Assembly (NCBI GenBank): GCA_964504655.1
Contig: CAZDFD010000007.1
Location: 26,574-90,573, forward strand
From: JANXAZ01 sp964504655
GTDB lineage: Bacteria; Pseudomonadota; Alphaproteobacteria; Geminicoccales; Geminicoccaceae
Direction of reading: 5' to 3'
DNA: 64,000 bases
A model generated the notes under the pieces. That model did not search any database and was not told the DNA's origin. It saw only the letters and a list, made by a program, of their open reading frames with translations. Each line of letters begins with the position of its first letter. Position 1 is the stretch's first letter. Both the position numbers and the translations under genes were made by a program. Below are positions 44,291 to 52,929 of this stretch, piece by piece.

Positions 44291-44313
44291 AGGGCCCGCC
44301 GCGGGGCGGGCCC
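44283..44313 (-). terminator. Rho-independent terminator after the Bax inhibitor-1 gene
   Basis: On the minus strand the stem GGGCCCGCC/GGCGGGCCC with loop CCGC is followed by TTTGCTTTT. It stands 25 bases after the stop of the 44338-45057 gene and overlaps the possible start of the esterase gene. Confidence 0.75.
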
Positions 44314-44337
44314 CTGCTCCCCGTCCGGAGGTCGCGA

Positions 44338-45057
44338 TCACTCGCGATTCTGGCCGAACAGCTGGAGCAGCATCATGAACAGGTTGATGAAGTTCAGGTA
44401 CAGGCTGAGCGCGCCCATGATCGCCTGCTTGGCCATCATCTCGCCGCTCGCGCTCGCCACGTACTCCTCCTTCAGCCGCTGCGTGTCCCACGCGGTCAGG
44501 CCGGTGAAGACCAGCACGCCGATCACGCTGATCGCGAACTGCAGTGCCGAGCTGCCGAGGAAGAGGTTGACCAGGCTCGCGATCACGATGCCGATCAGGC
44601 CCATGATCAGGAACGAGCCGAACTGCGACAGATCACGCTTGGTGGTGTAGCCGTAGAGGCTCACCGCGCCGAACGTGCCGGCCGTGATGAAGAAGACGCG
44701 GGCGATGCTCTGACCCGTGAAGACCAGGAAGATGCTGGCCATCGACAGGCCCATGACCAGGGCGAACGCCCAGAAGGTGAGCTGAGCGGTGCTCACGCTC
44801 ATGCGGTGCACGCGGGCGCTCAGGAAGAACACGAAGCCCAGCGGCGCCAGCATCACCACCCACTTGAGCGGCGTGCCGAAGATCGGCTGCCACAGGGCGG
44901 GCGAGCTCGCCACCACGAACGCCGTGAGGCCGGTGATCGCGAGGCCGAGGCCCATGTAGTTGTAGATGGCCAGCATGTACCCACGCAGGCCCTCGTCGAT
45001 CCGCTCGATCGCGAGGCCGCGCGCCTGCACGACCCTGGGATCCGTCCGAAACGCCAT
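44338..45057 (-). CDS. Bax inhibitor-1/YccA family membrane protein
   Basis: A 239-residue protein with seven hydrophobic segments. It has GLRGYMLAIYNYMGLGLAITG near residue 30, FALVMGLSMASIFLV and the C-terminal LYLNFINLFMMLLQLFG, as in the BI-1 family. ATG 45057 follows GGAGGG and is preferred over a longer frame from 45132. The family includes YccA, which modulates FtsH, and calcium-leak channels. It is probably transcribed alone, ending at the terminator just downstream. Confidence 0.9.
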   Translation of the reverse strand: MAFRTDPRVVQARGLAIERIDEGLRGYMLAIYNYMGLGLAITGLTAFVVASSPALWQPIFGTPLKWVVMLAPLGFVFFLSARVHRMSVSTAQLTFWAFALVMGLSMASIFLVFTGQSIARVFFITAGTFGAVSLYGYTTKRDLSQFGSFLIMGLIGIVIASLVNLFLGSSALQFAISVIGVLVFTGLTAWDTQRLKEEYVASASGEMMAKQAIMGALSLYLNFINLFMMLLQLFGQNRE

Positions 45058-45292
45058 GACTGTCGTCCCTCCGCGAGGAGCCGGGCCGCGCCCGTCACCC
45101 GAACCATATGTGAGCCGCTGCTCCGCCCGCAAGACCAGGTCGGCGGTCGGATGTGCAACGACTTGCGCCGGCTACCCTTTGCAAGGCTTTCGAGCGCATG
45201 AAACCTTGTTCATCCGAGGGCCGAATGGGTTCCCCGGCCCCACGCCGGGGCCACCGCCCATGGCGCCTCGGTCCCGGCCGACCCGCCTCGGT
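45058..45292. other. Intergenic region with two hairpins
   Basis: About 235 bases with no gene. CCCCGGC/GCCGGGG (45232-45250), 43 bases past the acyl-CoA synthetase stop on the minus strand, could be a terminator but lacks a U-run. A second hairpin, CAAGG/CCTTG with TTTC/GAAA inside (around 45182-45208), may belong to the leader of the Bax-inhibitor gene. Confidence 0.4.
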
Positions 45293-46930
45293 TCAGAGCC
45301 GGCGGGCCCGCTCGCGCAGCTCGAACTTCTGGATCTTGCCGGTCGAGGTCTTGGGCAGGGGGCCGAACACCACGGTCCGCGGCGCCTTGAAGTGGGCGAG
45401 ACGGTCGCGGCACCAAGCGACGATCGCGGCGGCGTCGACGGGTTCGGCGTCGGGCTTGAGGGTCACGAAGGCGCACGGGGTCTCGCCCCAGAACGGGTCC
45501 GGCCGGGCCACCACCGCCGCCTCCATGACCGCCGGATGGCGGTAGAGCACCTCCTCGACCTCGAGCGAGCTGATGTTCTCGCCGCCGCTGATGATGATGT
45601 CCTTCGAGCGGTCCTTGACCTCGACATAGCCGTCGCCGTGCACCACCGCGAGGTCGCCCGTGTGGTACCAGCCGCCGCGGAACGCCTCGGCAGTGGCGCT
45701 CGGATTCTTGAGGTAGCCCTTCATCACCGTGTTGCCGCGCAGCAGGAGCTCGCCGATGGTCCGGCCATCGGCCGGCACCGGCGCCAGGCTCTCCGGATCG
45801 GCCACCCGGAGCTCGGCCATGGTCGGGTAGCGGACGCCCTGGCGGGCGAGCTTGGCAGCCCGCGCGGCGGGACCGAGGTCGTCCCAGGCCGGCTGCTCCA
45901 CGCACACGGTCGCCGGGCCGTAGACCTCGGTCAGCCCGTAGAGATGCACGACGTGGAAACCGAGTGCGGCCATCGCCTCGATCACCGCCGACGGCGGCGC
46001 CGCCCCGCCGGTGCCGACGACCACCCGCTGCGGGAAGTCGCGCCGCGCCGCCGGCGGGCTGTGGATCAGCATGGTGAGGACGACCGGTGCGGCGCACAGG
46101 TGGCTGACGCCCTCCGCCGCCACCAGTCGGAAGATCTCGGCCGGGTCGACCCGGCGCAGGCAGACGTGGGTCCCGCCGGCGGCCGTTACGCCCCAGGTGA
46201 AGGTCCAGCCGTTGCAATGGAACATCGGCAGCGTCCAGAGATAGGACGAGCGCGGCGACAGCCCGAGCACGAGGGCGTTGCCGAGCGCGTTCAGGAAGGC
46301 GCCGCGGTGGTGGTAGACCACGCCCTTCGGGTTGCCGGTGGTGCCGGAGGTGTAGCAGAGCGACAGCGCGTCCCACTCGTCCCGCGGCGGGACCGGCTCG
46401 AAGTCCGGATCTCCGCCCTCGAGGAGCGTCTCGTAGTCGAGCCCGCCGGTCGGCTCGCCGGGCGCCCTGGGGTCCAGGATGTCGACCAGCTCGGGCGGCC
46501 GGGCGAGGCGCGCCACGGCGGCGCGCGCGAGCGGCGCGAGCTCGGCGTCGACGAGCAAGAGCCGGGCCTCGCCGTGCTCGAGGATGAAGGCGATGGTCGC
46601 CGGGTCGAGGCGGGTGTTGAGGGCGTTGAGGACCGCCCCGGCCATCGGGATGCCGTAGTGCGCCTCGAGCATGGGCGGGGTGTTCGGGCACAGCACCGCC
46701 ACCGTGTCGCCGCGACCGATCCCTCGGCGGGCGAGTGCCGAGGCGAGCCGGCGGCAGCGGCGGAGGATCTCGCCCCAGCTCCAGCGCCGGTCGCCATAGA
46801 CGACCCCGACCCGGTCGCGGAACGTGCTGCCGGCCCAGAGCAGGAAGTCGACCGGGCTCAAGGGCCGGTGGTTGGCGGTCGTTCGCTCGAGCGCCACGTC
46901 GAAGATGGTCGGGCCCGCCGTCTCGGCCAT
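45293..46930 (-). CDS. Acyl-CoA synthetase (AMP-binding), medium/long-chain type
   Basis: A 545-residue adenylating enzyme. Motifs in order: YTSGTTGNPKG near residue 185, YGLTEVYGP, TGDLA, KDRSKDIIISGGENIS and the C-terminal TSTGKIQK lysine. All core A3-A10 positions appear intact, so it should activate a carboxylic acid to acyl-CoA. GGAGGTGCC precedes ATG 46930. A second, closely similar enzyme lies at 59777-61423. The family ranges from medium-chain and aryl acids to acrylate/DMSP-like acids; the substrate is not inferred. Confidence 0.9.
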   Translation of the reverse strand: MAETAGPTIFDVALERTTANHRPLSPVDFLLWAGSTFRDRVGVVYGDRRWSWGEILRRCRRLASALARRGIGRGDTVAVLCPNTPPMLEAHYGIPMAGAVLNALNTRLDPATIAFILEHGEARLLLVDAELAPLARAAVARLARPPELVDILDPRAPGEPTGGLDYETLLEGGDPDFEPVPPRDEWDALSLCYTSGTTGNPKGVVYHHRGAFLNALGNALVLGLSPRSSYLWTLPMFHCNGWTFTWGVTAAGGTHVCLRRVDPAEIFRLVAAEGVSHLCAAPVVLTMLIHSPPAARRDFPQRVVVGTGGAAPPSAVIEAMAALGFHVVHLYGLTEVYGPATVCVEQPAWDDLGPAARAAKLARQGVRYPTMAELRVADPESLAPVPADGRTIGELLLRGNTVMKGYLKNPSATAEAFRGGWYHTGDLAVVHGDGYVEVKDRSKDIIISGGENISSLEVEEVLYRHPAVMEAAVVARPDPFWGETPCAFVTLKPDAEPVDAAAIVAWCRDRLAHFKAPRTVVFGPLPKTSTGKIQKFELRERARRL

Positions 46931-46968
46931 GCTGGCACCTCCCTGCGTCCGGCCGTTGCGCCGACCTT

Positions 46969-48207
46969 CTAGGTCGCGGCCGTCGCCTCCGGAAGGTCCG
47001 GCCGGATCGCGGCCGGCGCGTCGGCGGGCGCGGCCTCGGCCTCGATCCGCGCCGCCAGGATCAGGAGCACGAGCAGGAGCGCGCCGGCGTGGTAGATGCT
47101 GTTGAGGTAGTTCTGGAACAGGCTCTGGCCGAGCATGTCGGCGGCGATCGCGAGCACCATCGCCCGCCGAGGCCCGCTCCGGTCGATCCGGGCGGCGCGC
47201 ACCGCGAGCACCGTGATCCGGCCGAGGAGGATGCTCACGAAGGCCAGCCCGGGCAGGCCGGCCTCGACGAGGAAGCGGATCGGCTCGTTGTGCGGCCACT
47301 CGAGCAGGCGCACCCCGTCGAGGGCCGGCCGGCCATCGCGCAGCGCCTCGCGGACGGCCCCGAAGCCGAGGCCGAGCGGGTGCTCGAGGCCGCGCGCCAG
47401 CCAATGGACCTGGCTCGCAAGCCGTCCCGACGACCAGTCCTCGGAACTGCCGCCGAGGAGCCGCTCGAGGAAGTCGTCGCTCACCAGGAGGGTGTGCAGC
47501 GTCAGGGCCGCGAGGCCGCCGACCGCGAGCGGCACCAGCCGGGCCACGGCCGCGCGCGGCGCCGGTGCGCCGGCGACCTCGAGCATCAGGTAGAGGGCGA
47601 AGGTCGCGAGCGCCGTCCGCGTCCCCGTGAGAAACACCATCACCGTCGCCACGCCGGCCAGGACCAGATGACCCAGCCGCTCCGGCCCGCCATCGGCCGT
47701 GCCGAGCCGCGCCAGCGTGGTGATCAGGAACACGACGCAGAGGCCGGTGTGGCCGATCAGCGAGCCGGTGAAGTCGAAGCGGGTGAGATCGGCCCGGCCC
47801 CGCACCAGCCATTCCGGGACCGCGACGACGGCGAGGACCGCGGTCGCGAGCACGTAGAGGGCGAGCAGCCGCCAGACGAGCTCGCTCGGATCGCGGCCCA
47901 CGAAGGCCGCCGCCGCGGTCGGGGCCAGGAGCAGGACGGGCAGCAGGAGCGCCACCTTGTAGTCGAGCGGGTCGACCTCGCCGGCGACCGCGTCGGCGGC
48001 CAGCACGAGGGCGAGCAGCGCCACCAGGAGGGCGGGCACGGTGGTCTCGCTCGGGACCAGCCGCGGCGCGCGCGCGAGACCCAGGCCCAGGAGGCCGGCG
48101 AGCGTCGCCACGAAGGCCGCCATGCGCAGCTGGTCGAGCCGCAGGAGCACCGACGCCTCGGAGGAGACGAACGCGAAGGCGAGCAGGAGCGCGAGCAGGA
48201 GCCGCAC
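46969..48207 (-). CDS. O-antigen ligase/polymerase family protein
   Basis: A 412-residue polytopic membrane protein with about 12 hydrophobic segments. The Wzy_C/WaaL-type periplasmic loop is LLGGSSEDWSSGRLASQVHWL, with GLGFGAVREA and the conserved EWPHNEPIRFLVEAGLPG motif (His and Arg) near residues 325-345. The start is GTG 48207, with GGAGG 8 bases before. It diverges from the glycan genes at 48272 and likely acts with them in surface polysaccharide assembly; it could be a polymerase or a ligase. Confidence 0.82.
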   Translation of the reverse strand: MRLLLALLLAFAFVSSEASVLLRLDQLRMAAFVATLAGLLGLGLARAPRLVPSETTVPALLVALLALVLAADAVAGEVDPLDYKVALLLPVLLLAPTAAAAFVGRDPSELVWRLLALYVLATAVLAVVAVPEWLVRGRADLTRFDFTGSLIGHTGLCVVFLITTLARLGTADGGPERLGHLVLAGVATVMVFLTGTRTALATFALYLMLEVAGAPAPRAAVARLVPLAVGGLAALTLHTLLVSDDFLERLLGGSSEDWSSGRLASQVHWLARGLEHPLGLGFGAVREALRDGRPALDGVRLLEWPHNEPIRFLVEAGLPGLAFVSILLGRITVLAVRAARIDRSGPRRAMVLAIAADMLGQSLFQNYLNSIYHAGALLLVLLILAARIEAEAAPADAPAAIRPDLPEATAAT

Positions 48208-48271
48208 GGAGCAGGCCTCCGATCGGCGCGAGCGGTTGCGAGGTGACTCAATTTATGGTTGAAACAGGGTC

Positions 48272-48943
48272 GTGTCGAGCCCGCCCGCCCTGTCCCGTCC
48301 CAAGGCCAAGCACTTCCCACTCCAACCGCGCTCGCCCCGGCTCGCGGCGGCCCTCCAGAGCTGCCCGGTGATCCTGGCGATCAACTGGTGCCTGCAGGGG
48401 ATGCGCGGGATGGACCGGGGCGAGCTCGTCTTCCGCCTCGCTCTCGAGACGGTGGTCTGGGCGGCGCTGGCGCCGCTCGCGGGTCCGCTGCCGGCGCTCC
48501 TGCTCGCCCACAGCCTCAACTTCCTGGTCAACGGCCAGCTGTGGGTCTGCGTCCGCTACTGCCCGATCTGGCATCGCGCGCCCGCCGCCCTCGATCGGTT
48601 CCTGGCGCGCGTCGTGGCCGAGCTGCGACAGCTCGCCTGGCTCGAGGAGGCCGTCTGCATCGGCTCGCGCGGCGGCTCGATCGCGACCCGGCACGACCGC
48701 GCCGACCTCGACCTTCGGTTGATCGCGCCTCCGGGGCTCGGCGGCTGGCTCAAGATCAACCTGCTGCTCCTGGCGCTGCGCGCCCGCGCGCTCGTCGGGC
48801 TGATCCCGCTCGACCTCTACGCCTACGATTCGCCCGCCTCGCTCGAACGGTTCCGGCAGGACGAGCCGCTCCTGGTGATCCTCGACCGGCGCGGCCGGCT
48901 CGCGCGGCGTTTCGCGCAGCGGCCGATCGTGCGGCTGCCGTGA
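48272..48943 (+). CDS. Nucleotidyltransferase-like protein with an N-terminal membrane segment
   Basis: A 223-residue protein from GTG 48272. Residues 28-85 hold two or three hydrophobic segments; the C-terminal half contains CIGSRGGSIATRHDRADLDLRLI, matching the GS...DxD pattern of polymerase-beta-type nucleotidyltransferases. Whether it is catalytic is unknown. Its stop overlaps the next gene (GTGA), so it is coupled to an Alg14/PssD-like gene. I do not recognise a named family. A modification role in polysaccharide assembly is a reasonable guess. Confidence 0.7.
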   Translation: MSSPPALSRPKAKHFPLQPRSPRLAAALQSCPVILAINWCLQGMRGMDRGELVFRLALETVVWAALAPLAGPLPALLLAHSLNFLVNGQLWVCVRYCPIWHRAPAALDRFLARVVAELRQLAWLEEAVCIGSRGGSIATRHDRADLDLRLIAPPGLGGWLKINLLLLALRARALVGLIPLDLYAYDSPASLERFRQDEPLLVILDRRGRLARRFAQRPIVRLP

Positions 48944-49410
48944 GCGCCCGGCGCCATCAGGAGCCGCGCCGCACCTGCCTCGCCTACTCGCCGGGCGGGC
49001 ATCTGGCCGAGCTCGAGCGGGCGCTCGACGGGATCGGCTTCAGCGACTGCTTCCACGTCACCTACGGCGGCGGCCGGCCGTCCTCGCTGCCGGCGCGGCG
49101 GGTCTACTCGCTCTGCCACCCGCGACGCTCGGTGCTGCGGACGCTCGCCAATGCGGTGGGAGCGCTCGCCGTGCTCTTGCGCGAGCGGCCGCGCCTCGTG
49201 ATCTCGACCGGCGCCGACGTCGCGGTCCCGACCGTGCTCCTGGGCAAGCTCCTGGGCGCGCAGGTGGTCTACATCGAGACCGCGGCGGCGCCCGAGGGCT
49301 CGCTCTCGGGCCGGATCTGCCATCGGGTGGCGGACCTGTTCATCGTGCAGTGGCCGGAGCAGGCGCGGCGCTATCCGGGTGCGGTCGTGGCGAGCGGGCC
49401 GCTCCTTTGA
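48940..49410 (+). CDS. Alg14/PssD-like glycosyltransferase membrane subunit
   Basis: A 156-residue protein. CLAYSPGGHLAELERAL at the start, LVISTGADVAVPTVLLGKLLG near the middle and QVVYIETAAAP follow the Alg14/PssD pattern. This half binds the acceptor lipid and recruits the catalytic partner. GTG 48940 overlaps the upstream stop and the end overlaps the Alg13/PssE-like gene, so the pair is translated together. Confidence 0.8.
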   Translation: MSARRHQEPRRTCLAYSPGGHLAELERALDGIGFSDCFHVTYGGGRPSSLPARRVYSLCHPRRSVLRTLANAVGALAVLLRERPRLVISTGADVAVPTVLLGKLLGAQVVYIETAAAPEGSLSGRICHRVADLFIVQWPEQARRYPGAVVASGPLL

Positions 49411-50003
49411 GCGAGGGCGGACTGCCGAGCGAGGGCGGGCTGCTCGTCGCGGTGGGCACGTTCCTGCACGGGTTCGACGCCCTGGTCGCCGCCGCGGACG
49501 CCGCGGCCGCGGGCCTCGGCATCGCCGGGTTCGCCCAGATCGGGGGCTCGCGGGTGGTTCCCCGGCACCTGCTCTGGGCCCGCACACTGCCGCCGGCGGA
49601 GCTCGCCGCCCGCATCGGTTCGGCCCGGGTCGTCGTCTGCCACGGCGGCGTCGGCATCCTGGGCGAGGCCATGCGGGCCGGCCGGCCGATCGTCGCGGTG
49701 CCGCGGCGCGGGCCGACAACGGCCGGCCACCCGGCGGGCGACCAGCTCCCCTTCCTGGAGCGGCTGGCCGGGCGCTTCCCGATCCGGCTGTGCGTCGATC
49801 CGGCGGCGCTCGCAGCGGAGCTGGCCGCGGCCCTGGCCGGGCCCGCCACGATCGCCTATCCCCTCGGCAGCGACGTGCCCGATCTCCTCGCACGCTTCCT
49901 CGCGGGCCAAGGGGCGGACCAAGGGGTGGGCCGAGGGGCGGGCCGCGGGGTGCGGGCTCAGCCGGGCCGGCCGGCGGGGGAACGGGCCAGACGCCAGACA
50001 TAG
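49407..50003 (+). CDS. Alg13/PssE-like glycosyltransferase catalytic subunit
   Basis: A 198-residue protein from a TTG at 49407 that overlaps the PssD-like stop. It has LLVAVGTFLHGFDALVAAAD, IGSARVVVCHGGVGILGEAMRAGRPIVAVPRRG (the UDP-sugar binding C-domain signature) and PFLERLAG. The C-terminal 35 residues are Gly/Arg/Gln-rich, encoded partly by a 12-bp tandem repeat, and its last 46 bases overlap the convergent flhB. Together with the preceding gene it forms a split GT28-type transferase. Confidence 0.8.
   Translation: MSEGGLPSEGGLLVAVGTFLHGFDALVAAADAAAAGLGIAGFAQIGGSRVVPRHLLWARTLPPAELAARIGSARVVVCHGGVGILGEAMRAGRPIVAVPRRGPTTAGHPAGDQLPFLERLAGRFPIRLCVDPAALAAELAAALAGPATIAYPLGSDVPDLLARFLAGQGADQGVGRGAGRGVRAQPGRPAGERARRQT
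49905..49952 (+). repeat. Four 12-bp tandem repeats
   Basis: Units GGCCAAGGGGCG, GACCAAGGGGTG, GGCCGAGGGGCG and GGCCGCGGGGTG lie head to tail. They encode GQGA-DQGV-GRGA-GRGV in the C-terminus of the PssE-like protein, just before the convergent flhB stop at 49958. They may be a length-variable tail. Confidence 0.75.
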
Positions 50004-51025
50004 GCGATCAGCTCGGCGACCGCCTGGTAGTGCGCCGGCGGCACGCTCTGGCCGGGCTCGAGGGCGGCGTGCAGGGCGCGGGCGAGCGGCGGGTTCTCGA
50101 CCACCGGCACGCCGTGCCGGCGTGCCAGCTCGCGGATCGCGAGTGCCGCGTGGTCGACGCCCTTGGCGACCAGCACGGGCGCCGCCATGGTCGCCGCCTC
50201 GTAGCGGAGCGCCACCGCGTAGTGGGTCGGGTTGGTGACGACCACCGTGGCCTTGGGCACCTCGGCCATCATCCGTCGGCGCGCCCGCTCGAGCCGGAGC
50301 TGGCGCAGCCGCTGCTTGAGGGTCGGATCGCCCTCGCTGTCGCGCAGCTCCTCCCTGACCTCCTGGCGCGTCATCCTGAGCTGCCGCAGGTGCTGCAGCC
50401 GCTGCCAGACCCAGTCGACCGCCGCGAGCACCAGGAGGGCCGCGAGCACGAGGCCGGCGAGGCGGCTCGACTGCGCCGCCAGCACCGCCAGGAGCGTCGC
50501 CGGGTCGAGCTCGGCGAGGCGCTCGGCGCCGGCGGCCAGCGGCCGCAGCACGAGGGCCGTGGCGACGGCCACGATCGCGAGCTTGAGCAGGCCCTTGGCG
50601 AGCTCGAGGAGGGTCGAGCCGGAGACCAGGCGACGGACCCCGGCCAGGGGCGAGATGCGCTCGAGCTTCGGGGCGAGCGGCGTCGCCGTCCAGACGAGCC
50701 CGCCCTGGAGGGCCGGGGCCGCGATCGCGGCCGCGAGCGGGACGGCGAGCCAGGCCAGGACGACGAGCAGCGCATCGCCGAGCGCCGCCACGGCCTCGGC
50801 GGCACCGCTGGTCCTGCCGGCGGCGGCGAGCGCCGCCCGGAGCGACCGGGCGAGGTGGTCGACGCTCCAGGACCCCGCCGCGACGAGCAGGAGCAGACCG
50901 CTGCCCAGCACGAGGACGTGACCCGGCTCGCGCGAGGTCGGCACCTGACCGCGCTCGCGCGCCTGCTCCTGCCGGCGCTGGGTCGGCTCTTCGGTGCGGT
51001 CGCTCTCCTCGCGCTCCTCGGCCAC
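49958..51025 (-). CDS. flhB: Flagellar export apparatus protein FlhB
   Basis: A 355-residue inner-membrane protein of the flagellar type III export gate. The N-terminus DRTEEPTQRRQEQARERGQVPTSRE is typical; four hydrophobic segments follow, then a cytosolic domain with the autocleavage site NPTH near residue 267 (VVTNPTHYAVALRY). It starts at GTG 51025, 6 bases after fliR. Length and motifs are complete. It is the last gene of the operon. Confidence 0.92.
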   Translation of the reverse strand: MAEEREESDRTEEPTQRRQEQARERGQVPTSREPGHVLVLGSGLLLLVAAGSWSVDHLARSLRAALAAAGRTSGAAEAVAALGDALLVVLAWLAVPLAAAIAAPALQGGLVWTATPLAPKLERISPLAGVRRLVSGSTLLELAKGLLKLAIVAVATALVLRPLAAGAERLAELDPATLLAVLAAQSSRLAGLVLAALLVLAAVDWVWQRLQHLRQLRMTRQEVREELRDSEGDPTLKQRLRQLRLERARRRMMAEVPKATVVVTNPTHYAVALRYEAATMAAPVLVAKGVDHAALAIRELARRHGVPVVENPPLARALHAALEPGQSVPPAHYQAVAELIAYVWRLARSPAGRPG

Positions 51026-51031
51026 CGCGGC

Positions 51032-51793
51032 TCACCCCACGAGCCAGAGCGTGGTCCGGTCGAGGAAGCGGAGCGCCACGGCGAGACCGGCACCGAACGC
51101 CAGCGCCAGCGCCGAGAGCGCCAGGACGAGCTGCAGCGGCAGGGCCACGAACAGGATCTGCAGGGCCGGGACCAGCCGCGCCAGGAGGCCGAGCGCCAGG
51201 TTGCCCAGGAAGGACGCCACCAGCACCGGTGCGGCGACCGCGAGGCCGATGCCGAAGGCGGCGTTGCCGAGCCGCGCCACGACGCCCAGGAGGTCGCCCT
51301 CGGGCAGCGGACCGCCCGGCGGCAGCGTCCCGTAGCCGGCGACGATCCGCAGCAGCAGCGTGTGGTGCGTGTCGGTGACCAGCAGGAGGACGAGGAAGGT
51401 GGTGGCGAGCAGCGCACCGGGCACGGTGCCCTGGGTCGCCTCGCTCGGGTCGAAGAAGGCGGCGGCGGCGAGGCCGGACTGGAGCGCCACGATCGAGCCC
51501 GCCACCTGGAGCGCCGCCAGGGCCAGCCGGACGGCGCCGCCGATCGCGAGGCCGACCAGCACCTCGCGGCCGAGGAGTGCCACCAGCGCCGCCGGCTCGG
51601 CCGGGACGGGGGGCAGCCGGTCGCCGAGCGCGCCGGCCACGAGCGTGCTCGTGAGCAGCCCGAGCCAGAGCCGGAGCCGCGGGTTGACGTAGCTCTCCCC
51701 GAAGGCGGGCAGCAGCATCAGCGCGGCGCCGAGCCGGGCGAAGACCAGGAGCACGGCCAGCAGCTCGCCGGTGAGCAGCTCGGCAAGCGTCAC
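51032..51793 (-). CDS. fliR: Flagellar export apparatus protein FliR
   Basis: A 253-residue membrane protein with six or so hydrophobic segments. The FliR pattern includes LLVFARLGAALMLLPAFGESYV, GLAAAAFFDPSEATQG and a C-terminal VALPLQLVLALSALALAF. It forms the export gate with FliP and FliQ. It follows fliQ by 43 bases and precedes flhB. fliP is not in this window. Confidence 0.9.
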   Translation of the reverse strand: MTLAELLTGELLAVLLVFARLGAALMLLPAFGESYVNPRLRLWLGLLTSTLVAGALGDRLPPVPAEPAALVALLGREVLVGLAIGGAVRLALAALQVAGSIVALQSGLAAAAFFDPSEATQGTVPGALLATTFLVLLLVTDTHHTLLLRIVAGYGTLPPGGPLPEGDLLGVVARLGNAAFGIGLAVAAPVLVASFLGNLALGLLARLVPALQILFVALPLQLVLALSALALAFGAGLAVALRFLDRTTLWLVG

Positions 51794-51836
51794 GGCCGAG
51801 CCGCTCCGACCCGGCCCGGAACGAAGGGCCCGCGGC

Positions 51837-52112
51837 TCAGGGCACCGCTCCGAGGCCGGCGATGCGGCCGAACAGGCCGACCGTGAAGCTCTGGAGGACG
51901 GCCAGCGTCCAGGGCATCGCCACGACCAGCGCCAGGGCCACCCCGAGCAGCTTCGGCACGAAGGCGACCGTCGCCTCCTGGACCTGGGTCAGGGCCTGCA
52001 GGATCGCCACCGACAGGCCGATCACCAGCGCCGCCGCCATCCCGGGCGCGCCGACCAGGATCGTGACCCAGACGGCCTCGCGGCCGAGGTCCAGGATCTG
52101 TTCCGGGCTCAC
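51837..52112 (-). CDS. fliQ: Flagellar export apparatus protein FliQ
   Basis: A 91-residue protein with two long hydrophobic helices. It shows VWVTILVGAPGMAAALVIGL and LQALTQVQEATVAFVPKLLGV, the family landmark. GTG start at 52112, 13 bases after fliE. Length is standard. It is part of the FliPQR gate. Confidence 0.9.
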   Translation of the reverse strand: MSPEQILDLGREAVWVTILVGAPGMAAALVIGLSVAILQALTQVQEATVAFVPKLLGVALALVVAMPWTLAVLQSFTVGLFGRIAGLGAVP

Positions 52113-52125
52113 CGTCGCCTCGCCC

Positions 52126-52437
52126 TCAGACCGGCATCCGCGCGATCTCCTGGTAGGCGGCGATCACCCGGTCGCGCACCGCGGTGACCTTCTGCAGGGA
52201 CAGCTCGGCGGTGCTCACCGCCTCGACCACCTGCTGGACGCTGGCCTTGCCGGTGAGCCCGGCCACCACGGTGGCCTCGCTCCGCTCGAGCGAGCCGACC
52301 GCGGCGGCGAGCCCCTCGCGCACCAGCCCGGCGAAGCTCGGCGCCGTGGCCGCGGGCTCGGCCGGCGCCGGCCGCGGGCGCCCGTGCGCCGCGGCCGAGG
52401 TGTAGGCGGCGAGGGCCTGGCCCAGTGTGGTTCTCAC
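52126..52437 (-). CDS. fliE: Flagellar hook-basal body protein FliE
   Basis: A 103-residue protein, GTG start at 52437. The C-terminal part SEATVVAGLTGKASVQQVVEAVSTAELSLQ and VTAVRDRVIAAYQEIARMPV is the FliE signature. It links the MS ring to the rod. It lies between flgC and fliQ in the usual order. Confidence 0.9.
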   Translation of the reverse strand: MRTTLGQALAAYTSAAAHGRPRPAPAEPAATAPSFAGLVREGLAAAVGSLERSEATVVAGLTGKASVQQVVEAVSTAELSLQKVTAVRDRVIAAYQEIARMPV

Positions 52438-52486
52438 GACAGCTCCTCCGGCAGTGGGCCGCGACCCGACGATCGGCCGAGACGGC

Positions 52487-52894
52487 TCATCGCAGGATGT
52501 CCAGGGTCCGCTGGATCATGGCCCGCGCCATCTGCATGGTGGCGAGGTTGGCCTCGTAGGAGCGCTGGGCCTCGCGCATGTCCATGAGCTCGACCAGGGG
52601 GTTGACGTTGGGGAACCGCACGTAGCCGGCCGCGTCGGCGGCCGGATGGCCGGGCATGTGGCGGAGCGGCAGCTCGCCGCGGTCGACGCCGTAGCGGCGG
52701 ATCCGGGCGAGCATGGCACCGCTCTCGGGGTCGCGTCGGCTCGTCACCTCGAGGGTCTTGCGGCGGAACGGCTCGCCGCCCGGCGTGCGGGCGGTCGATT
52801 CGGCGTTGGCGAGGTTCTCGGCGACCACCCGCAGCCGGGCCGACTGCAGCTTCATGCCGGCCGAGGCCACGGTCATCGCGACGTCGAGGTCCAT
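52487..52894 (-). CDS. flgC: Flagellar basal-body rod protein FlgC
   Basis: A 135-residue rod protein. It has AMTVASAGMKLQSARLRVVAENLANAEST at the N-terminus (the rod motif with Asn-Leu-Ala-Asn) and YEANLATMQMARAMIQRTLDI at the C-terminus. It is exported by the type III system. It follows flgB by 35 bases. Confidence 0.92.
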   Translation of the reverse strand: MDLDVAMTVASAGMKLQSARLRVVAENLANAESTARTPGGEPFRRKTLEVTSRRDPESGAMLARIRRYGVDRGELPLRHMPGHPAADAAGYVRFPNVNPLVELMDMREAQRSYEANLATMQMARAMIQRTLDILR

Positions 52895-52929
52895 GCGGGC
52901 TCACTCCCGATCCGGGTAGAGGCGAGCGC

